64,000 nucleotides of DNA from Arthrobacter sp. C9C5 (lineage in GTDB: Bacteria > Actinomycetota > Actinomycetes > Actinomycetales > Micrococcaceae), in the NCBI RefSeq assembly GCF_013359735.1, contig NZ_JABFMX010000015.1, positions 1 through 64,000 on the forward strand, read 5' to 3'. The first letter of the stretch is position 1. Each line of letters starts with the position of its first letter. The translations under genes and the position numbers were made by a program. Shown here one piece after another: positions 27,867 through 35,042 of this stretch. A model generated the notes under the pieces. That model was not told the DNA's origin, did not search any database, and saw nothing but the letters and a program-made list of their open reading frames with translations.

Positions 27867-28375
27867 GCAGCACCGAACCGCACCGCCACGGCGAGGCCAC
27901 CGGCCGGAAGGCCGGCATCGTGATCGCCTCCACCCGCGCCGCGGCCGGGGTCTATGAAGACCTCACCGGCCCCGTCATCGTCGACTGGCTGACCGAACAC
28001 GGCTTCGAGCCGTTTCCCGCGCTGGTAGTTCCCGACGGCGAGCCCGTCGGTGCCGCCCTGCGTGCGCTGCTGACCCAGCACCCCGCCGTCATCATCACCA
28101 GCGGGGGCACCGGCCTCAGCCCTACCGACGCCACCCCGGAACAGACGCTGCCGCTGTTGGACCGGGAGATCCCCGGCATCATGGAAGGCCTGCGGAGCGC
28201 GGGCACCGCCAAGACCCCGACCGCCATGCTGAGCCGCGGCCACGCCGGCGCCGCCGGCAGCACCTTCATCGTCAACCTCCCCGGATCCCCGAAGGGCGTC
28301 ATGGACGGCCTGGGCGTGCTGGACCCGATCATCGGACACCTCTGCGACCAGCTGGAAGGCAGCCATGGACACTGA
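27863..28375 (+). CDS. mogA: Molybdopterin adenylyltransferase, MogA/MoaB type
   Basis: A 170-residue protein of the MoCF-binding fold, with [19 protein letters not shown] and [14 protein letters not shown]. It adenylylates molybdopterin before MoeA acts. The GTG start at 27863 overlaps the moaC stop; the 3' end overlaps moaE by 11 bases. MogA and MoaB are hard to separate by sequence, so the symbol is a best guess. Confidence 0.9.
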   Translation: MSSTEPHRHGEATGRKAGIVIASTRAAAGVYEDLTGPVIVDWLTEHGFEPFPALVVPDGEPVGAALRALLTQHPAVIITSGGTGLSPTDATPEQTLPLLDREIPGIMEGLRSAGTAKTPTAMLSRGHAGAAGSTFIVNLPGSPKGVMDGLGVLDPIIGHLCDQLEGSHGH

Positions 28376-28832
28376 ATCCGGCTTTGAAATCGTGCACGCC
28401 GTCCTCAGCGCCGAGCCCATCTCGGTGGACCAGGCCATCGCGGCGGTCGAATCGGACACGGCCGGCGCCGTGGTGAGCTTCAGCGGCGTCGTCCGCAACC
28501 ACGACGGCGGCAAACCGGTACAACGGCTCAGCTACAGTGCGCATCCCACGGCACACCAGGTGCTGGCCGACGTCGTCGCGCAACTCGTCGCCGAGCAGTC
28601 GGCGGCCGGGGCGGGCCAGCCGGGCCAGCCGGTCCGGATCTGGGTCGCGCACCGGACCGGCTCGCTGGAGATCGGTGATCCCGCCCTGGTCTGCGCCGTC
28701 TCTGCGGCGCACCGCGGACAAGCCTTCGCGGTCTGCGCCGAACTCGTGGACCGGATCAAGGAGCAGGTTCCGATCTGGAAGGAACAATTCTTCGCCGACG
28801 GCACCGTGGAGTGGGTGGGCGCGGGCGGGTAG
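28365..28832 (+). CDS. moaE: Molybdopterin synthase catalytic subunit MoaE
   Basis: A 155-residue MoaE, which with MoaD converts cyclic pyranopterin into molybdopterin. Typical features are GAVVSFSGVVRNHDGG, the RIWVAHRTGSLEIGD strand, CAELVDRIKEQVPIWKEQFF with the active-site lysines, and a C-terminal VEWVGA. It is the last gene of the plus-strand cofactor operon and lies on the opposite strand from its partner moaD. Confidence 0.95.
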   Translation: MDTESGFEIVHAVLSAEPISVDQAIAAVESDTAGAVVSFSGVVRNHDGGKPVQRLSYSAHPTAHQVLADVVAQLVAEQSAAGAGQPGQPVRIWVAHRTGSLEIGDPALVCAVSAAHRGQAFAVCAELVDRIKEQVPIWKEQFFADGTVEWVGAGG

Positions 28833-28866
28833 GAGCCGCGGCGCGGGGTGGTAACGTACGGGCCCC

Positions 28867-28883
28867 GGTTCCAGCCGGGAACC
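28867..28883 (+). promoter_or_regulatory. Inverted repeat upstream of dapB
   Basis: GGTTCC and GGAACC flank AGCCG. It lies 11 bases before the -10-like hexamer of dapB, inside GC-rich sequence, and could be an operator or the weak terminator of the moa operon. Confidence 0.3.
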
Positions 28884-28893
28884 GCCCCGGCGG

Positions 28894-28899
28894 TAGGGT
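28894..28899 (+). promoter_or_regulatory. -10-like hexamer for dapB
   Basis: TAGGGT lies 7 bases before the ATG at 28907, predicting a leaderless transcript. Confidence 0.4.
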
Positions 28900-28906
28900 T
28901 GAAGCC

Positions 28907-29665
28907 ATGATCGAACAACTCGCCGTCGCCGTCCTGGGCGCCAACGGGCGCATGGGCGCCGAGGCCGTCAAAGCCGTGGAAACCGCCGAAGACCTGAAGC
29001 TTGTCGCAGCCCTGGGCCGCGGCGACTCCCTCGACACCCTGGTGGACTCCGGCGCCCGCATCGTGATCGACCTGACCGTGCCCGAGAGCACCGAAGCGAA
29101 CGTCCGCTTCGCCGTCGAACACGGCATGCACGCCGTCGTCGGCACCACCGGCTGGGACGCGGAACGGCTGGCCCGGCTCGAAGCGCACCTCGCGGGCCAG
29201 CCCGGCACCGGCGTCCTCATCGCCCCGAACTTCGCCCTCGGCTCGGTCCTGGCGTCCGCCTTCGCCGCGAAGGCGTCCCGCTATTTCGAATCGGTCGAAA
29301 TCGTTGAGCTGCACCACCCGGAGAAGGTGGACGCCCCCTCCGGCACCGCCGTTCGCACCGCCCAGCTGATTGCCGCCGAGCGCGCCAGCGCCGGCGTCGC
29401 GGCCAGCCCGGACGCCACCACCAGCGAACGCCCTGGCGCGCGCGGCTGCGAGGTCGACGGTGTCCGCGTCCACAGCGTCCGGTTGCGCGGCCTCGTGGCG
29501 CACCAGGAGGTCCTGCTGGGCGGCCCGGGGGAGCAGCTGACCTTCCGCCACGACTCCTTCGACCGCGCCTCCTTCATGCCCGGCGTGCTGCTGGGCGTGC
29601 GCAACGTCGCGGCGCACCCGGGGCTCACGGTAGGCCTGGACGGCTACCTGGATCTGGGCCTCTGA
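28907..29665 (+). CDS. dapB: 4-hydroxy-tetrahydrodipicolinate reductase
   Basis: A 252-residue DapB in the diaminopimelate/lysine pathway. The NAD(P)H-binding motif is VLGANGRMG (residues 9-17) and the substrate motif is HHPEKVDAPSGTA (about 135-147). It reduces the product of DapA (32138-33046) to tetrahydrodipicolinate; dapF (45303-46259) acts later in the same pathway. The next gene's ATG overlaps the stop by one base. Confidence 0.96.
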   Translation: MIEQLAVAVLGANGRMGAEAVKAVETAEDLKLVAALGRGDSLDTLVDSGARIVIDLTVPESTEANVRFAVEHGMHAVVGTTGWDAERLARLEAHLAGQPGTGVLIAPNFALGSVLASAFAAKASRYFESVEIVELHHPEKVDAPSGTAVRTAQLIAAERASAGVAASPDATTSERPGARGCEVDGVRVHSVRLRGLVAHQEVLLGGPGEQLTFRHDSFDRASFMPGVLLGVRNVAAHPGLTVGLDGYLDLGL

Positions 29666-30153
29666 TGGTCAACCTCCTCGCGGCCTTCAAGGCCAACCGC
29701 ACCAAGATCTGGGTGGGCGCGGTGACGCTCCTGCTGGTGTTCTACCTGGTGGTGTCCCTGCAGCGTTCGGTGCTGCTGCTTTCCGATTCAAACCTGGTGG
29801 CGAAAGCCCTCGGTCTGGCCTACCTGCTGCTCCCGATCGTCGGGGCTTGGGCGCTGGTCAGGGAGCTCTTGTTCGGGGCCCGGACCGAGCGGCTGGCCAA
29901 GATCCTGGAAGCCGAGGGCGGCCTGCCGGAGGACACCCTGCCGCGCACCCCCGCCGGCCGAATCATCCGCGAGGCCGCGGATCTGGAGTTCGAGAAATAC
30001 CGGGCGGAAGCCGAGGCCGCCCCCGGGGACTGGCGCTCTTGGTTCCGGCTCAGCTGCGCCTACGACGCCGCCGGGGACCGCAAGCGCGCCCGTGCCTCGA
30101 TGCGCGACGCTGTCCGCCTCTTCCGCGCCGGGTCACCGGACACCGGCGCTTAG
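29665..30153 (+). CDS. Hypothetical membrane protein co-transcribed with dapB
   Basis: A 162-residue protein with two helices (IWVGAVTLLLVFYLVVSL; ALGLAYLLLPIVGAWALVREL) followed by a cytoplasmic helical region containing FEKYRAEAEAAPGDWRSWFR and a TPR-like pair of helices (CAYDAAGDRKRARASMRDAVRLF). The one-base TGATG overlap with dapB shows translational coupling. I do not recognise a named family; genes of this type follow dapB in related actinobacteria as far as I recall. Confidence 0.75.
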   Translation: MVNLLAAFKANRTKIWVGAVTLLLVFYLVVSLQRSVLLLSDSNLVAKALGLAYLLLPIVGAWALVRELLFGARTERLAKILEAEGGLPEDTLPRTPAGRIIREAADLEFEKYRAEAEAAPGDWRSWFRLSCAYDAAGDRKRARASMRDAVRLFRAGSPDTGA

Positions 30154-30216
30154 CCAGGCGCCCCCTGGCGGTTCGCCATTGGCCGGCGAACGACGGCGGT
30201 TAGCCGTTTCCTGCGC

Positions 30217-31452
30217 CTAGCGTGTCCGTGCCCAGCGGCCGCGGCCCAGCTGGTTCGCGCCGTGGCCCACCCATTCCAGCGGTCCGCGCCAGGCCTGTGC
30301 CGCGAAAACGCCGCCAATGACCAGCGCGGCGACCGCCTGGGCCCAGTAAACGCCTTCCGTGCTCCAGCCGGCGGGAAGCGGGTGTCCGTGCAGCGACGCC
30401 ATCAGGCACACATGCGCCGTATACAGGCTCAGGGTCAGGGCGCCGGCGCCGCGGAGCGGGAGCAGCAGGTCCAACTGCACCCAATCGGCGAGCCGTCCCA
30501 GCAGCAGGCAGAAACCCACCACCGCGGCGGCGACGCCGGCGGTGTGCAGCAGGTCCAGCGTGGTGCCCGAATGCGGGGCGCTCGAGGCCAGCCACCAGAC
30601 AGAACCGGACTGGTCGATGCCCGCGAGGTTCACCTGCAGCAGGCTTGCCAGGGGATAGGCCGGATCGCCCACCTGCTCCTGCAGCGCCGCCCGGCCGCCC
30701 CAGTCCTCCATCAGCACCACGCTCAGCCACTTGGCGATAACCGCGGCGACGGTCCCGGCGGCCAGCAGCAGCCAGGGAACGGCCGCCTTAGCCAGCGCCA
30801 GTCGGCCGATCGCCAGTCCGATGAGCAGGTAGGCGAGCCATTGCAGCACCGGGTAGTACCCGGTCAGGAACAAGTCGCCGAGCAGCCGCGCCGGAGTGGC
30901 CAGATCCTCCCAGCCAGGGTTGTGGCCGAGCCGGAGGGGCGGTTCGGCGGCCAACAGCCACGGGCGCAGGAGATAGGCCAGGACCGGGGTAGCCAGCAGC
31001 CAGGCCGCCGCCAGGGCCCAGAGGCGTTTCGCGCGGAGGCCGAGGAACGGCAGCACACAGAGAAACAGCAGGGCGTAGTTGACCAGGATGACCGCGATGT
31101 TGACTTCCAGGCCGCCGAGGGAAAGCCCGACGGCGCCCACGACGAGGGCCCGGAGCGCGACGCCGCGGCGGGCCGCCCATAACTCCGAGCCCTCCAGCGG
31201 GCGCTCCTTTCCGGTGGACAGCGCTAGGCCTATCCCCGCGAGCACGGCAAAGAGTGCGGCCGCGCGGCCGGAGAACGCCAGGCCGACCCAGGTGGGGGTG
31301 AGCTGCGCATCGGCTTCGAAGGTGGGGAGCACGTGGGTCGCCATCATGCCCAGCAGCGCCAGCCCCCGGGCCGCGTCGACGCCGGCAAGCCGGGGCGCCG
31401 CCGCCTTGGTCCTGGCAGTCCTTGTAGTCGTAGCCATGCCGCGCGAGGTCAT
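30217..31452 (-). CDS. Multi-pass membrane protein, DUF418 / heparan-alpha-glucosaminide acetyltransferase-like
   Basis: A 411-residue protein with about ten hydrophobic helices. The N terminus RLAGVDAARGLALLGMMATHVLP is the hallmark of the YeiB/DUF1624-DUF418 membrane acyltransferase-like group, and GALTLSLYTAHV near the C terminus is the usual DUF418 motif. It may move an acyl group across the membrane onto a sugar or other acceptor; the substrate is unknown. ATG 31452 is given, ATG 31437 is an alternative. It converges with the dapB partner gene. Confidence 0.8.
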   Translation of the reverse strand: MTSRGMATTTRTARTKAAAPRLAGVDAARGLALLGMMATHVLPTFEADAQLTPTWVGLAFSGRAAALFAVLAGIGLALSTGKERPLEGSELWAARRGVALRALVVGAVGLSLGGLEVNIAVILVNYALLFLCVLPFLGLRAKRLWALAAAWLLATPVLAYLLRPWLLAAEPPLRLGHNPGWEDLATPARLLGDLFLTGYYPVLQWLAYLLIGLAIGRLALAKAAVPWLLLAAGTVAAVIAKWLSVVLMEDWGGRAALQEQVGDPAYPLASLLQVNLAGIDQSGSVWWLASSAPHSGTTLDLLHTAGVAAAVVGFCLLLGRLADWVQLDLLLPLRGAGALTLSLYTAHVCLMASLHGHPLPAGWSTEGVYWAQAVAALVIGGVFAAQAWRGPLEWVGHGANQLGRGRWARTR

Positions 31453-31554
31453 CTTCTGATCGTCTCACGTCCGGCCGACCCCGGCCCGTTGGCCGTCCCA
31501 TTGCCAGGGCTGTGCCGGCCGGTGCGGCCGTCTGGTACAGCGGCAACACAATCC

Positions 31555-31583
31555 TTGTATTCGAATATATGTTCGAATAATAT
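31555..31583 (+). promoter_or_regulatory. SOS promoter of the DUF222 fragment
   Basis: TTGTAT and TAATAT are separated by exactly 17 bases, and a LexA box fills the spacer. Predicted transcription start is at about 31590-31591, on the ATG at 31591. Confidence 0.65.
31561..31576. promoter_or_regulatory. LexA box
   Basis: TCGAATATATGTTCGA matches the actinobacterial palindrome TCGAAC-N4-GTTCGA at 11 of 12 fixed positions. LexA bound here would block the whole promoter spacer. Confidence 0.8.
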
Positions 31584-31590
31584 GGCCAGT

Positions 31591-32073
31591 ATGAACAATG
31601 CATCAGAGCCGGCCCCCGGTTTCCATCAGGCAGCCGGTCTCCACCAGAAAGCCGGTTTCCATCAGGCAGCCGGTCTCCACCAGAAAGCCGGTCTCCACCA
31701 GGCAGCCGGCCCCCTCAAGGCAACTGGCGCCGTCAATACCACCGTCAATACCACCGGCGTCCTCAAGGCCATGAGTCCGGGTGTCGTGGATTTCCTCTTC
31801 CGGCGCCTAGTCGCGGGGGAGGCGGCCGAGGACGTCCAGTGGCATCGTGAGGGGACGGCCCTGTCCGCCGAGGCGCCCGGCGCCGAGCTGGCCCGCCGGC
31901 TCGCCGAGACCGACCTCGAGGCGCTCACCCCCACGGAGCTGTTTCACTATGTGCGTGCCGCGCAGCGGCTCTCGGCCTGGGCTGAGGCGCTGCGCGAGGA
32001 GGCCGTGAGCCGCTACTGCGCCGTTCCCCCGGGGCGTCCCGAAGCCCCGGCAGACGCGGCACGGGAGGGCTGA
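31591..32073 (+). CDS. SOS-controlled DUF222/13E12 N-terminal fragment without HNH domain
   Basis: A 160-residue protein. Residues 10-39 are five six-residue repeats of the G(F/L)HQ(A/K)A type, then VNTTVNTTG. The rest resembles the start of DUF222 proteins: LARRLAETDLEALTPTELFH and VRAAQRLSAWAEALREEAVS. It stops shortly after, with no HNH module before dapA, so it is either a truncated gene or a stand-alone short form. An ATG at 31582 is in frame but would lie inside the promoter; the ATG at 31591 fits a leaderless mRNA. In Mycobacterium tuberculosis several 13E12-family genes are DNA-damage inducible, which agrees with the LexA box. Function is unknown. Confidence 0.65.
   Translation: MNNASEPAPGFHQAAGLHQKAGFHQAAGLHQKAGLHQAAGPLKATGAVNTTVNTTGVLKAMSPGVVDFLFRRLVAGEAAEDVQWHREGTALSAEAPGAELARRLAETDLEALTPTELFHYVRAAQRLSAWAEALREEAVSRYCAVPPGRPEAPADAAREG
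31618..31707. repeat. 18-bp in-frame minisatellite, five units
   Basis: Alternating units GGTTTCCATCAGGCAGCC and GGTCTCCACCAGAAAGCC, plus a hybrid fifth unit, begin at 31618, 31636, 31654, 31672 and 31690. The pairs form a 36-bp higher-order repeat. Confidence 0.9.
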
Positions 32074-32124
32074 ATTTGACGCGCATCACTCTGTCGCCAT
32101 TGTCCTAACAAGCCACGGACAAGG

Positions 32125-32130
32125 TAACGT
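32125..32130 (+). promoter_or_regulatory. -10-like hexamer for dapA
   Basis: TAACGT lies 7 bases before the ATG at 32138, predicting a leaderless transcript. Confidence 0.4.
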
Positions 32131-32137
32131 TTTTCCT

Positions 32138-33046
32138 ATGGCTGACTCTGACATTCGCTCTTACACGTTTGGAACCCTTGTGACCGCCATGGTCACTCCG
32201 TTCACCAACGACGGTGAGGTCGACTATCAGCAGTCCGCAGAGCTGGCCAACAAGCTCGTCGACGACGGCAACGACGCCCTCGTAATCTCCGGCACCACGG
32301 GCGAAACCTCCACGCTGGAAGACGACGAAAAAGAAAAGCTGTTCCGCGTCATCGTCGAGGCCGTGGGGGACCGGGCCAAGGTCATTGCCGGCACCGGCAC
32401 CAACCACACCTCGCACTCGATCGAGATGGCCAAGCGGGCCGCCAAGGCCGGCGCGCACGGCCAGCTGATCGTCACCCCGTATTACAACAAGCCGAGCCAG
32501 GCCGGAATCCAGGCCCACATCGAGGCCGTTGCCGACGCCGCGGACCTGCCCGTCATGGTCTATGACATCCCGGGCCGTGCCGGTGTCCCGATCCTGCCCG
32601 AAACCATGATCCGGCTCGCGGAACACCCCCGCGTCATCGCCCTCAAGGACGCCAAGGCCGACTTCGCCGCGGTCACCCGCGTCATGGCGAACACCGAATT
32701 GGATGTCTACTCCGGAGACGACGGGCTGACCCTGCCGTGGATGGCGGCCGGCGCCGTCGGGCTGGTCAGCGTCTCCGCGCACGTGGCCACCAAGCAGTAC
32801 CGTGCGATGATCGATGCCGCACTTGCAGGCGATTTTGCCACCGCCCGCACCATACATTTCGAACTGGACCCAGTGGTCCGTGCAGTGATGACCCATATCC
32901 AGGGTGCTGTTGCTGCGAAGCAAGTTCTTAAGTGGCAGGGAGTCCTGCCCAACTCGGTTGTCCGTTTGCCCCTCGTGGAGCCGGGCGAAGCCGAGATCGA
33001 AACGATCCGCGAGGACTTGGCGGAGGCAGGACTCGTCTTCTCCTGA
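32138..33046 (+). CDS. dapA: 4-hydroxy-tetrahydrodipicolinate synthase
   Basis: A 302-residue DapA condensing pyruvate with aspartate semialdehyde. The motif SGTTGETSTL, the YYNKPSQAGI segment with the catalytic Tyr, and the Schiff-base lysine in VIALKDAKAD (about residue 170) are present. It is separated from dapB by the DUF418-like gene and the SOS gene. The rnj gene follows after 58 bases, probably in one transcript, an order common in actinobacteria. Confidence 0.96.
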   Translation: MADSDIRSYTFGTLVTAMVTPFTNDGEVDYQQSAELANKLVDDGNDALVISGTTGETSTLEDDEKEKLFRVIVEAVGDRAKVIAGTGTNHTSHSIEMAKRAAKAGAHGQLIVTPYYNKPSQAGIQAHIEAVADAADLPVMVYDIPGRAGVPILPETMIRLAEHPRVIALKDAKADFAAVTRVMANTELDVYSGDDGLTLPWMAAGAVGLVSVSAHVATKQYRAMIDAALAGDFATARTIHFELDPVVRAVMTHIQGAVAAKQVLKWQGVLPNSVVRLPLVEPGEAEIETIREDLAEAGLVFS

Positions 33047-33104
33047 TCCGGCCCTGCCTGATCGAAAGAAGACCTCTCCTGTTCCGCCTGGAAAGTAGTG
33101 CACT

Positions 33105-34793
33105 ATGACCCAAACCGCCCTTCCCGGCCTTGTCACGCCGCCGAAACTGCCCAAGAACACCCTGCGGATCGTTCCGCTCGGCGGCCTCGGGGAGATTGGC
33201 CGCAACATGACTGTCTTCGAAATCGACGGCAAGCTGCTCATCGTTGACTGCGGCGTCCTCTTCCCGGAAGAGACCCAGCCCGGCGTCGACCTGATCCTGC
33301 CCGATTTCTCCTACATCGAGAACCGCATGGACGACATCGTCGCCGTCATCCTCACGCACGGCCACGAGGACCACATCGGTGCCGTCCCGTACCTGCTGCG
33401 CCTGCGCAACGACATCCCCATCGTCGGCTCCCAGCTGACGCTGGCCCTGATCGAGGCGAAGCTCCAGGAACACCGGATCAAGCCGAACACGCAGATCGTG
33501 AGTGAGGGCCAGGTCCAGAAGCTCGGCCCCTTCGAATGCGAATTCGTGGCCGTCAACCACTCGATCCCGGACGCCCTCGCCGTCTTCCTGCGCACTTCCG
33601 GCGGCACCGTGCTGCACACCGGCGACTTCAAGATGGACCAGCTTCCCCTCGACGGCCGGATCACCGACCTGCGGCACTTCGCCAAGCTCGGTGAAGAAGG
33701 CGTGGATCTGTTCATGTCCGACTCCACGAACGCGGACGTCCCCGGCTTCACCACCGCGGAAAAGGAAATCGGCCCCACCCTGGACCGGCTCTTCGGCCAG
33801 GCGTCCAAGCGCATCATTGTGGCCTCGTTCTCCTCGCACGTGCACCGCGTCCAGCAGGTCCTCGACGCCGCAGCGAACCACAACCGCAAGGTGGCCTTCG
33901 TCGGCCGCTCCATGGTCCGCAACATGGCCATCGCCGCCAAGCTCGGCTACCTCGAAGTGCCGGCGGGCATCCTCGTCGACATCAAGAACATCGACAACCT
34001 GCCGGACAACCGCGTGGTCCTGATGTCCACCGGCTCCCAGGGCGAACCGATGGCGGCGCTGTCCCGCATGGCGAACGGCGACCACCGCGTGGTCGTCGGC
34101 CAGGGCGACACCGTGATCCTCGCCTCCAGCCTCATCCCGGGCAATGAAAACGCCGTCTTCCGCATCATCAACGGCCTGCTCAAGCTCGGCGCGGACGTCA
34201 TCCACAAGGGCAACGCCAAGGTACACGTCTCCGGCCACGCGGCCGCGGGTGAGCTCCTTTACTGCTACAACATCCTTGAGCCGCTCAACGCGATGCCGGT
34301 GCACGGCGAGACGCGCCACCTGATCGCCAACGGCAAGATTGCCCTCGAGTCGGGCGTCCCGGAGGAGAGCATCCTGCTGGCGGACAACGGCACCGTCATC
34401 GACCTCCGCGACCACCAGGCCGACGTCGTGGGCCAGGTCGAGGTCGGCTTTGTCTACGTTGACGGCTCCAGCGTCGGCGAAGTCACCGAAGCGGACCTCA
34501 AGGACCGCCAGACCCTGGGGGATGAGGGCTTCATCTCGATCATCACGGTCATCCACCGGGCCACCGGCAAGGTGGTCTCCGGGCCGGAGATCCACGCCCG
34601 CGGCGTGGCCGAGGACGATTCGGTCTTCGACGAGATCATCCCCAAAATCAACGCCGCACTCGAGGAAGCCGTGCAGAACCGGGACCACACCTCGCAGCAG
34701 CTCCAGCAGGTTGTCCGACGCGTCGTCGGCACCTGGGTCAACCGCAAGCTGCGCCGCAAGCCCATGATCATCCCGGTGGTCCTGGAGGCGTAG
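33105..34793 (+). CDS. rnj: Ribonuclease J
   Basis: A 562-residue metallo-beta-lactamase/beta-CASP RNase with endonuclease and 5'-exonuclease activity in RNA maturation and decay. The zinc motif is HGHEDH (residues 85-90), followed by HSIPDALAVF, the motif around MSDSTNADVPG, and SGHAAAGEL in the beta-CASP region; a C-terminal domain ends with VNRKLRRKPMIIPVVLEA. It lacks the long basic extension seen in some mycobacterial versions. A strong terminator follows. Confidence 0.95.
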   Translation: MTQTALPGLVTPPKLPKNTLRIVPLGGLGEIGRNMTVFEIDGKLLIVDCGVLFPEETQPGVDLILPDFSYIENRMDDIVAVILTHGHEDHIGAVPYLLRLRNDIPIVGSQLTLALIEAKLQEHRIKPNTQIVSEGQVQKLGPFECEFVAVNHSIPDALAVFLRTSGGTVLHTGDFKMDQLPLDGRITDLRHFAKLGEEGVDLFMSDSTNADVPGFTTAEKEIGPTLDRLFGQASKRIIVASFSSHVHRVQQVLDAAANHNRKVAFVGRSMVRNMAIAAKLGYLEVPAGILVDIKNIDNLPDNRVVLMSTGSQGEPMAALSRMANGDHRVVVGQGDTVILASSLIPGNENAVFRIINGLLKLGADVIHKGNAKVHVSGHAAAGELLYCYNILEPLNAMPVHGETRHLIANGKIALESGVPEESILLADNGTVIDLRDHQADVVGQVEVGFVYVDGSSVGEVTEADLKDRQTLGDEGFISIITVIHRATGKVVSGPEIHARGVAEDDSVFDEIIPKINAALEEAVQNRDHTSQQLQQVVRRVVGTWVNRKLRRKPMIIPVVLEA

Positions 34794-34856
34794 GCCCCGC
34801 GCGCGGCCCGGCAAAAAGCACAGCCCGGCAACGAGCAGAGCCCAAGAGCTGAACTG

Positions 34857-34920
34857 AAACGGCCCTCCCCGGCCGGCACCGCCTTCCCGGCGGCGCCAGC
34901 CGGGGAGGGCCGTTTTCGTT
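34857..34920. terminator. Strong intrinsic terminator after rnj
   Basis: A 17-bp stem (left arm 34857-34873, right arm 34899-34916, containing CGGCCCTCCCCGGC) ends in TTTTCGTT. The left flank has AAA, so it could work in both directions. Confidence 0.85.
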
Positions 34921-35029
34921 GCCAGAAAGCCCCGAGGGCGCAAGTTGGGCGCGGGAAACCAGCCGCCCGGGCGGTTCAACATGATCCCCGCCCGCCCCGG
35001 AAATCCGCGGTTTTCCGCCCGGCGTCGGG

Positions 35030-35035
35030 TACCGT
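35030..35035 (+). promoter_or_regulatory. -10-like hexamer for ftsK
   Basis: TACCGT lies 7 bases before the ATG at 35043, predicting a leaderless transcript. Confidence 0.35.
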
Positions 35036-35042
35036 TGCGGGT

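Noticed and set aside
31582..31584. ATG at 31582 as start of the DUF222 fragment
   Set aside because: It overlaps the -10 element and would lie upstream of the predicted transcription start.
31618..31707. Regular 18-bp repeats considered as a CRISPR array
   Set aside because: Units are contiguous with no spacers, in frame with the protein, and no cas genes are present.
32928..34982. 684-codon antisense frame opposite rnj
   Set aside because: Mirror of rnj codon bias; runs through the terminator region.
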